Source: Candidatus Omnitrophota bacterium
GTDB taxonomy: Bacteria > Omnitrophota > Gorgyraeia > Zapsychrales > Fredricksoniimonadaceae
Direction of reading: 5' to 3'
Assembly: GCA_903959815.1 (NCBI GenBank)
Contig: CAJBYM010000126.1
Span: 1-39,969, forward strand
Length of the DNA stretch: 39,969 nucleotides
Of this stretch, positions 34,248-39,969 are shown one piece after another. The notes beneath the pieces were generated by a model. It did no database searches and was not told the origin of the DNA. It was given only the letters and a program-made list of their open reading frames with translations. The position numbers and the translations under genes were made by a program. The stretch's first letter is position 1; each line of letters begins with the position of its first letter.

Positions 34248-34613
34248 ATGATAAGAAATCTAATACGCGGTATTCTTACGGCGCTGTTATTTTTGACAGC
34301 TGTTCCGGTTTGGGCATTACATGAAGCAGGTACTGAGGCTCCCGCTGACACGTCTTTCGTGGGTGATGCGAATGATAAAGTTGAGGAGATCAAGATCCTG
34401 GAGACCAAGGATATTGTGCTTTTGGATGACCAGAAACTGGTGGATGCCTATATCGATGCGGTTGTGGAGATCGACGCAACAAAAACGTTTCATTCGACCA
34501 GTGGTTTTACGCCCAAGGAATTTAAGAAATATAAAAGTCTCCTCAAATATCGTTTGCAGCTTCTTTTTGAGGTCCATCGCCGTAAAATGGAGATCCCGGC
34601 CGAAGTGAAGTAA
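34248..34613 (+). CDS. Small secreted protein of unknown function
   Basis: 121 residues, no family recognised. A signal peptide is visible (RGILTALLFLTAVPVWA then LH). The mature part is acidic, then helical (LVDAYIDAVVEIDATKTF; PKEFKKYKSLLKYRLQLLFEVHRRK). Start ATG 34248 has CAAGGGGGA upstream. A diverged copy of the palindromic repeat begins three bases after its stop. Confidence 0.65.
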   Translation: MIRNLIRGILTALLFLTAVPVWALHEAGTEAPADTSFVGDANDKVEEIKILETKDIVLLDDQKLVDAYIDAVVEIDATKTFHSTSGFTPKEFKKYKSLLKYRLQLLFEVHRRKMEIPAEVK

Positions 34614-34616
34614 TGT

Positions 34617-34640
34617 GTAGGGGCGGGTTTTGAACCCGCC
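34617..34640. repeat. Palindromic repeat, copy 3 (diverged), before pyrE
   Basis: GTAGGGGCGGGTT followed by AACCCGCC, with loop TTG. The left flank GTAGGGG matches copies 1 and 2, but the right-hand CCTAC is lost. Like copy 2 it starts three bases after a stop codon. Confidence 0.7.
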
Positions 34641-34664
34641 TTCATTAATGCGAAAGGTTGTATC

Positions 34665-35228
34665 ATGCTTAATATCTCGATCAATGATGCGAAAAAAAGA
34701 TTATTCCACATTCTTAAAACCCAAGCTTTTTTCAAGGGCGACTTTACACTGTCGTCGGGGAAAAAGAGCTCTTATTACCTTGATGCCCGGCTTGTGACGC
34801 TGAGCGCTGAAGGCGCGTTCTTGTGCGGGAAGCTGATGCGGGATCTTGTGAAAGACAAGAGTCCGACGGCGATCGGTGGTCCGACGTTGGGTGCTGATCC
34901 TATGGTGGGCGCGGTCGGTGCTGTGAGTTTTCTGGAAAACCAGCCGGTCAAGACTTTCATTATCCGTAAGGAACCCAAGGGCCATGGTAAGGGCCGTATG
35001 GTCGAGGGGCCTGAGCTTAAAGAGTCAGATCGCATTGTCGTGATCGATGATGTGGCGACAACGGGTAAAGCCTTCATCCATTCGATCGATGCGCTGGCTG
35101 TTGACGGGCTTAAGCCGGTTGTGTGTGCCTGCATCATTGACCGCCAGGATGGGGCTAAAGAGGCGCTCACCGCACGCGGTGTTGAATTCGTTGCGCTCTT
35201 TACGGCCGCAGAATTTCTAAAAGATTAA
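34665..35228 (+). CDS. pyrE: Orotate phosphoribosyltransferase PyrE
   Basis: Converts orotate and PRPP to OMP in pyrimidine synthesis. Motifs: FTLSSGKKSSYYLDAR, IGGPTLGADPMVGAV, IRKEPKGHGKGRMVEG with the catalytic loop lysines, and the PRPP loop IVVIDDVATTGKAFI. Length 187 is normal. The stop overlaps the next start (TAATG), so it is translationally coupled to the Maf-M48 gene. No other pyr gene is present. Confidence 0.94.
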   Translation: MLNISINDAKKRLFHILKTQAFFKGDFTLSSGKKSSYYLDARLVTLSAEGAFLCGKLMRDLVKDKSPTAIGGPTLGADPMVGAVGAVSFLENQPVKTFIIRKEPKGHGKGRMVEGPELKESDRIVVIDDVATTGKAFIHSIDALAVDGLKPVVCACIIDRQDGAKEALTARGVEFVALFTAAEFLKD

Positions 35229-36598
35229 TGAAACAGCTCATCCTTGCCTCAGCGTCAGTGCAGCGTAAGAACCTCATGAAGCTCTTGAACCTTCCTTTTG
35301 TTGTTCAGAGATCCAAAGCCGAAGAGATTTGCAAGATCAAGACCAATGTTGCGGATCTGGTCAAGGAGAATGCTTTTATCAAGGCGCTGGACGTGGCTGA
35401 AGAGACAAAAAAGAACGCCATTGTCATTGGTGCGGACACGGTGGTTTATGCTAAGGGAAAACTGGTCCTTAAGCCGCGTGATCTTAAAGAGGCGAAGAAG
35501 AATCTTAAAGAGCTGATGTCCGAGCCGCATTGGGTCTATACGGGTGTGGCTTTGATCGATACAGCGACGGGAAAATCCTTGGTGGATTATGAAAAAACCA
35601 AAGTGTTTATGACCATGCTGGATGATAAGGAGATCGATCGTTATCACAAAGAAGTGCCGCCTATGGATAAGGCCGGCGGTTTTGACATTGAAGGCCGAGG
35701 GGGACTTTTTATCCCGCGCATTGAAGGCTGTTATTTTAATGTGGTGGGCTTACCGCTTGCGAAGCTGGCAGAGATGCTTAAGACGTTTGGTGTGCATGCG
35801 CTTATGCTGCTGGCCATGTTCACGGCGTCAGGCTGTGGCGGGATCACGACGAATTTTAATACGGCCACTGATAGCCAGGAAACGTCGGTTTATTCGACAG
35901 ACCGTGAACAGCAGATGGGTGCGGCTGTGGCCCAGGAACTTGAGAAAGAATTTAAGGTGGTTGACGATGCGGCTCTGGATCAGCGCGTGGAACGTATAAC
36001 GGACAGATTAGTCGCTGTGTGTGATCGCAAGGAGCTTGTTTATATCACCAAGGTTGTTGAGGAGAAGGATTTGAAGGGCGGGGAATCGATGGTCAATGCT
36101 GTTTCTTTGCCCGGGGGTTATATTTATGTGTTTAAAGGACTTTTGGAGTATATCAAGAGTGATGAACAGCTTGCGGCGGTGATCAGCCATGAGATCGCCC
36201 ATATTACGGCTCGTCATAGCATCAAGCGGTTGCAGGCGTCTTATGGGAGCTTGGCGCTTATCATTGCAGCCATGCAGGCGAATTCTCAACTCGCAGGCGG
36301 TGTGGCGGCGACATTGCAGACGATGTTTTTAGCTTACTCCCAGGAGGATGAGATCCAGGCGGATAATCTTGGTATTAAATATATGAAGGCTGCGGGTTAT
36401 GATCCTCAAGGCATGGTCGCGATGCTGGAAAGTCTTCAAGTGTATGATCGCAAACAGCCCATTCGCCAGAAGATGTATGGGCGTACCCATCCTTATGTGC
36501 ATCAGCGTATCGCCTCGGCTGACCGCATGATCAGGGGCGAACTTAGTTTTCGTGATTATGTTCGCCTCACCGGAGAGCGCGAAGATTATGCGCATTGA
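35228..36598 (+). CDS. Maf nucleotide pyrophosphatase fused in frame to an M48 metalloprotease
   Basis: 456 residues in two parts. Residues 1-188 are a complete Maf/YhdE-type NTP pyrophosphatase: LILASASVQRKNLM, VIGADTVV, GVALIDTATGKS, AGGFDIEGRGGLFI and the usual end GLPLAKLAEMLKTFG. The chain then runs without a stop into VHALMLLAMFTASGC (189-203), which looks like a lipoprotein signal with Cys203. An M48 peptidase domain follows, with zinc motif HEIAH (321-325) and third ligand Glu375 in EIQAD; it resembles BepA/LoiP-type envelope proteases. Either it is a true cytosol-to-periplasm fusion, or the protease is also translated from an internal start (ATG 35774, GTG 35792 or ATG 35804). Confidence 0.88.
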   Translation: MKQLILASASVQRKNLMKLLNLPFVVQRSKAEEICKIKTNVADLVKENAFIKALDVAEETKKNAIVIGADTVVYAKGKLVLKPRDLKEAKKNLKELMSEPHWVYTGVALIDTATGKSLVDYEKTKVFMTMLDDKEIDRYHKEVPPMDKAGGFDIEGRGGLFIPRIEGCYFNVVGLPLAKLAEMLKTFGVHALMLLAMFTASGCGGITTNFNTATDSQETSVYSTDREQQMGAAVAQELEKEFKVVDDAALDQRVERITDRLVAVCDRKELVYITKVVEEKDLKGGESMVNAVSLPGGYIYVFKGLLEYIKSDEQLAAVISHEIAHITARHSIKRLQASYGSLALIIAAMQANSQLAGGVAATLQTMFLAYSQEDEIQADNLGIKYMKAAGYDPQGMVAMLESLQVYDRKQPIRQKMYGRTHPYVHQRIASADRMIRGELSFRDYVRLTGEREDYAH

Positions 36599-37010
36599 CC
36601 GGTCTTGCCATATTTTTTTATTAACATTCTTATTCTTTACAGGATGTGCCTTTGCCGGGGAGCGTGTGTGTTTGCGTAAGGCTTGTTTCTCCGTCGATGT
36701 GATGCGCACGGATGCAGAACGTGCCCGGGGGCTTATGTCGCGCCAAGGCCTTGATGAGGGCCAGGGGATGTTCTTTGTATTTAATGCACAGGATGTTTAT
36801 CCTTTTTGGATGAAGAATATGTTTTTTGCCATCGATATTCTCTGGATCGATAAGAACAAGCGCGTGGTTCACATAGAATCGAATGTTGCACCGTGCATTG
36901 TAGATCCGTGTCCTGTTTATACGCCTGCAGCAAAAGCCATGTATGTCCTTGAGATCCCTGCGGGTGATGCCGTGAAAAATGGCATCACGGTTGGCGACAC
37001 ATTGCGTTAG
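36588..37010 (+). CDS. Exported DUF192 protein
   Basis: The DUF192 fold is recognisable from VDVMRTDAERARGLMSRQGLDEGQGMFFVF, FWMKNMFFAIDILWID and KAMYVLEIPAGDAVKNGI. An N-terminal signal is present. FFTGCAFAGE could be a signal peptidase I site after AFA, or a lipobox at Cys20. ATG 36588 overlaps the end of the preceding gene and has GGAGAG upstream. The family is widespread and of unknown function. Confidence 0.85.
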   Translation: MRIDRSCHIFLLTFLFFTGCAFAGERVCLRKACFSVDVMRTDAERARGLMSRQGLDEGQGMFFVFNAQDVYPFWMKNMFFAIDILWIDKNKRVVHIESNVAPCIVDPCPVYTPAAKAMYVLEIPAGDAVKNGITVGDTLR

Positions 37011-37057
37011 AAATATTTAATAGCTTTGGTCTTGCTGCGTCCCTTCGCCGATCGCTG

Positions 37058-37130
37058 GCTAGCCCCAGCGGGGCTAGCTGCGCTCTGTGATCCTCGTCGC
37101 TCTCTGGCCATTAATGGAATACAGGCCAGA
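37058..37130. repeat. Hairpins between the convergent DUF192 and lpdA genes
   Basis: GCTAGCCCC (37058-37066) and GGGGCTAGC (37070-37078) form a 9-bp stem with a 3-base loop. TCTGGCC (37103-37109) and GGCCAGA (37124-37130) form another. No T run follows. They may be a bidirectional transcription barrier or a repeat fragment. The rest of the 185-base gap shows nothing recognisable. Confidence 0.5.
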
Positions 37131-37195
37131 ACCGTGCCCGCTCCTCGGATCAATGTCGGCTGCGGGACTCCGCAAGCCTGTGCGCAAAATTAGAT

Positions 37196-38602
37196 CTATT
37201 GCTTGGGTTTTAACAGATGTGTCGGATGCCCGAAGAGGCCTTCGGCGGTTTCCATCATCATTTCCGATAGCGTCGGGTGAGGGTGGATGGTGAGTTCCAG
37301 GTCTTCTGCTTTTATGCCTGTCTCGATCGCAAGAGCGCCTTCCGCGATCAATTCTCCGGCATTGACACCCGCGATGCCAACGCCGAGGATCTTGCCGGTC
37401 TTGGTATCCGCGATGATCTTGGTGAGCCCGTCTGTGCGTCCGAGCGTCATGGCACGGCCTGAGGCCATCCACGGGAATTTTGAAATGGTGATCGCGAGGC
37501 CTTTGGTGTGCGCTTCTTGTTCCGTGATCCCGCACCAGGCCAGTTCAGGGTCGGTGTAGACGACGCTGGCGATACATTTCGGGGCAAATTCTGTCGGGTA
37601 TCCGGCAACGGCATCAGCTGCGACCTTGGCTTCAGCCGAGGCTTTGTGCGCAAGCATGGGTTGTCCCGTAGTATCGCCGATAGCGAAGATCTTCGCTTCA
37701 GCTGTTCGGCGCTGGCCGTCGACTTCGATAAATCCTTTGTCTGAGATCTTGATTGAAGTTTTTTCAAGTCCTAGATCATGTGTGTTGGGTTTCCTGCCGA
37801 CAGAAACAAGAACCTGGGCGTAAGTTTCCTGCTTTTCCTGGTTTTTGTCGTCTAAGAATGTGACGCGTAAGCCTTCGGATGTTTCATCGGCCTTTATCAC
37901 TTTTGTCCCGCAAAGAATAGCTGTGAAAGTTTTCTTCAGACGCCGGATCACAATATCGGCCAGGTCTTTATCTGCGGATGATAACAGGGATGGCAGGGCT
38001 TCAACCACAGAGACTTTGCTGCCCAAAGCGGCATAGGCTGTACCCAGTTCCAGGCCGATGTAGCCACCGCCGATGATGAGCAGGGTAGGCGGAATATGCG
38101 GGAGCGTGAGTGCGTCGGTTGAATCCCATACACGATGAGATCGCGGCAGGAAAGAAAGTTCAACAGGTCGTGAACCCGTAGCTATGATCGCATGTTCAAA
38201 TGTCAGCTGTTCAATAATGCCGTCAGGTTTTCTGATCTCAAGTGTTGTGGCATTAAGGAATTTGGCTTCGCCCTGGATGAAGCTGATCTTGCGGGCTTTG
38301 GCCAGTTGGCCGAGTCCGCCTGTGAGTTTGGTGACGACGCCATCTTTCCATGCACGTAATTTTTCAATATCAATAGATGGGGTGTTAAAGGTCACGCCCA
38401 TATTTTTGGCGTCAGCAGCTTCGGTGATGCTCTTTGCCGCGTGCAAAAGTGCTTTCGACGGGATGCATCCGCGGTTCAGGCACACACCCCCGGCTTTTGT
38501 ATCGGTATCAATGAGGGTTACGTTCAGGCCAAGATCTGCAGCACGGAAGGCGGCCGTATAACCGCCCGGGCCTGCGCCGATGACAACCAGTGAGTTAGGC
38601 AT
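37196..38602 (-). CDS. lpdA: Dihydrolipoyl dehydrogenase (E3)
   Basis: FAD disulphide oxidoreductase that reoxidises lipoamide in 2-oxo-acid dehydrogenase or glycine-cleavage complexes. FAD motif VVIGAGPGGYTAAFRAADLG, redox disulphide GGVCLNRGCIPSK, NAD motif LLIIGGGYIGLELG, FAD motif IFAIGDTTGQPMLAHKA, and the catalytic dyad HPHPTLSE at the C-terminus. Length is 468. It is not next to E1, E2 or glycine-cleavage genes, so the partner complex is unknown. It has its own promoter and an AGGA site seven bases before ATG. Confidence 0.94.
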   Translation of the reverse strand: MPNSLVVIGAGPGGYTAAFRAADLGLNVTLIDTDTKAGGVCLNRGCIPSKALLHAAKSITEAADAKNMGVTFNTPSIDIEKLRAWKDGVVTKLTGGLGQLAKARKISFIQGEAKFLNATTLEIRKPDGIIEQLTFEHAIIATGSRPVELSFLPRSHRVWDSTDALTLPHIPPTLLIIGGGYIGLELGTAYAALGSKVSVVEALPSLLSSADKDLADIVIRRLKKTFTAILCGTKVIKADETSEGLRVTFLDDKNQEKQETYAQVLVSVGRKPNTHDLGLEKTSIKISDKGFIEVDGQRRTAEAKIFAIGDTTGQPMLAHKASAEAKVAADAVAGYPTEFAPKCIASVVYTDPELAWCGITEQEAHTKGLAITISKFPWMASGRAMTLGRTDGLTKIIADTKTGKILGVGIAGVNAGELIAEGALAIETGIKAEDLELTIHPHPTLSEMMMETAEGLFGHPTHLLKPKQ

Positions 38603-38633
38603 AAGAGGATCCTATGAGTTAATGAACACAACG

Positions 38634-38662
38634 ACTATACCAGAATTATCAGGATGGTTCAA
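38634..38662 (-). promoter_or_regulatory. Sigma70-like promoter of lpdA
   Basis: On the minus strand TTGAAC (38662-38657), 17 bases, TATAGT (38639-38634), with an extended -10 (TGG before TATAGT). Transcription would begin about 25 bases before the lpdA ATG at 38602. Confidence 0.7.
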
Positions 38663-38679
38663 CGGGGCCGCGGCTCTTT

Positions 38680-39924
38680 TTAATTCAATGAATCGCAGGG
38701 GTGCTCTGTGCAATAATATTTAAGCGGATATTGGTATGTGATCTTTGTTTTTAAATGATCTGTTCCGTCTGGTTGCAGCACCCAAAGCAGGATCTGTCCG
38801 TATTGGACCTCAAGCTTGGCATAATGTCCCCGGGGCGTCTTGAGACAGAAAGAAATGCCGAAGTTGTCATGGATCGGTTTTACTACGGCATTTGTATAAC
38901 CTTCGTTCCCACAAGTCGAGATCTCTTCAAAATTCTTTTCAGGTGCTGCCAGTTTTATTCCGCCGCCTGGCGGGACTTGGATCTCTTGGGATGTTACGAT
39001 CAAGTCTGCCTCGCCTGGATTGGCAATAAAGGCATTTTCTTTCATGCTGAAGTAAAGCGGGCCTTCATTGCCTGTGATGAAATGACGTGAGAATACGGCA
39101 TGAGATCCTTGTGGCAGGATGATATTCTGTTCCTGTTTAAAAACTTCAAGGACCCTGGTCTGTTCTTCGTCGGTATAAGGCTCGTTTAAAGTATTATGGA
39201 TATAGCCTTCTTTTTTGACGTAAAGGCCGTAAGTCGCAGGGCGCTCTGCCTTAAAATCAAAGTTTATGCTGAAGGCTCCATGGGCATCCGTCGTGGTTTC
39301 AAAATTTTTCAATTGATAGAAAATACCGACAACAGCATCGGCGACGGGCTGTTTCGTTTCGACATTGATAACAGTGCCATTAAGATGGACAGGGTATCGC
39401 GTAGCGTCTTGGCGCGCTTTATTGATCGACGGGATAACGGAAAAGATCAGAAAAAAAGTTATGATCGGGGCAAAATAGATGATGGACAATAGGATCTTCA
39501 GCCATAGGTGGATGCGTCGGATGAGAGGGGCATGAAAATAGAAAAGGGCGGGTAAGAGATAAAAGAGGGCCAGTCCGTTAAAGAAAAATGTGAAAAGGAG
39601 AATGAATGTCCATGAATCCCTGGGCAAAGATAAGGACGCCAGCATCCAGGCGGCGAACGACAGGATGAGGATGCTTAAGGGAGGGTAGGCATATTGACCC
39701 ACGAGATCGGCCCAGGGTTTGTTGAGGAACAATCCGATGCTGATCGAAAGACAGACCAAGGGGGTGATGAGCATAATCCAGGCTCCGGGATTGCTGTGCA
39801 GTACAGCGAATCCGTTGGAGAAGATATAGATGAACAGATGCCCTGACCAGATGATCATGGAAGCAAAACAGAAAAGAAAATAACTGGCGATCCAGGCTTT
39901 TCCTTGAGGTTTCAAGTTTTCCAT
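38680..39924 (-). CDS. Membrane protein with five helices and a carboxypeptidase-regulatory-like domain; function unknown
   Basis: No named family. The N-terminal 170 residues hold about five transmembrane helices (around 13-35, 48-66, 81-97, 105-127, 140-165). A CarboxypepD_reg/CNA-B-like beta domain follows (about 180-250): LNGTVINVETKQPVADAVVG, TTTDAHGAFSINF, YVKKEGY. The rest is beta-rich, with three late Cys. The soluble part probably faces the periplasm. AAAGG lies about ten bases before the ATG. The gene is followed at 77 bases by lpdA on the same strand. Confidence 0.7.
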   Translation of the reverse strand: MENLKPQGKAWIASYFLFCFASMIIWSGHLFIYIFSNGFAVLHSNPGAWIMLITPLVCLSISIGLFLNKPWADLVGQYAYPPLSILILSFAAWMLASLSLPRDSWTFILLFTFFFNGLALFYLLPALFYFHAPLIRRIHLWLKILLSIIYFAPIITFFLIFSVIPSINKARQDATRYPVHLNGTVINVETKQPVADAVVGIFYQLKNFETTTDAHGAFSINFDFKAERPATYGLYVKKEGYIHNTLNEPYTDEEQTRVLEVFKQEQNIILPQGSHAVFSRHFITGNEGPLYFSMKENAFIANPGEADLIVTSQEIQVPPGGGIKLAAPEKNFEEISTCGNEGYTNAVVKPIHDNFGISFCLKTPRGHYAKLEVQYGQILLWVLQPDGTDHLKTKITYQYPLKYYCTEHPCDSLN

Positions 39925-39969
39925 GGATCTGGGCCTTTGGTTGGGGAATAAAAAGTGCGGAAGGAGGGA

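Noticed and set aside
13983-34640. CRISPR array
   Set aside because: The GTAGGGG repeats are 5-15 kb apart, individually placed between genes, and no cas gene is present.
34617-34640. Rho-independent terminator after the 34248 gene
   Set aside because: The hairpin is good but no T run follows; its arm matches the repeat family instead.

Overview
The window looks like a chromosomal segment of an uncultured diderm bacterium, most likely Candidatus Omnitrophota (former OP3). The main reason is the 1153-residue exported protein at 26160. Its N-terminal module (LLPIPG..., NPFKFDF, KDLWVNLSPYE, FNKVWI) and its C-terminal tail (GGIDLDP..., PVNI.I.P..DLPAFFGL) match, from memory, modules recurring in giant exported Omnitrophota proteins. 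A Gram-negative-type envelope is supported by LolC/E and LolD, MlaE/MlaF/MlaD, a LptF/LptG pair, and a predicted beta-barrel ending in phenylalanine. No database search was possible, so the taxonomic call is inference.

Bases 30-25962 form one long plus-strand gene train with very short gaps and many ATGA/TAATG-type overlaps. In order: lipoprotein export (lolC/E, lolD); ilvE; protein-arginine phosphorylation and proteolysis (mcsA, mcsB, clpC); an outer-membrane lipid-transport block (AsmA-like protein, mlaE, mlaF, mlaD); radA; a PIN/TRAM protein; ispD and ispF; cysE and cysS; two unassigned genes (secreted protein, TM2 protein); tmk, holB, ricT, metG; mtnA; thiL, tsaE, tsaB; alr. A good intrinsic terminator follows alr. 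Three stretches follow the gene order of Bacillus subtilis (mcsA-mcsB-clpC-radA-yacL-ispD-ispF-cysE-cysS; tmk-holB-ricT-metS; thiL-tsaE-tsaB), with ctsR, disA and gltX absent and the Mla block inserted.

Bases 26160-29621 encode the giant exported protein. It has an N-terminal signal peptide, a conserved first module, an internal second signal-like segment, an unrecognised AT-richer middle, a kinase-like domain (Lys-Glu-Asp/Asn-DFG pattern) and a conserved tail. It converges on, and its stop codon overlaps the stop codon of, a minus-strand comF-lptF-lptG operon (29618-32525), whose predicted promoter would give a nearly leaderless mRNA.

Bases 32646-37010 (plus strand) carry three small secreted/outer-membrane genes of unknown role, pyrE, an in-frame Maf-M48 metalloprotease fusion, and a DUF192 protein. 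Bases 37196-39924 (minus strand) carry lpdA behind a clear sigma70-like promoter, and an unknown membrane protein with a carboxypeptidase-regulatory-like domain.

Palindromic repeats sit at gene 3' ends (ispD, ispF, holB, mtnA, the 34248 gene). At ispF and mtnA they encode the protein C-terminus. I saw no tRNA, rRNA, CRISPR array, transposase or prophage gene, and no gene-free stretch over 300 bases.
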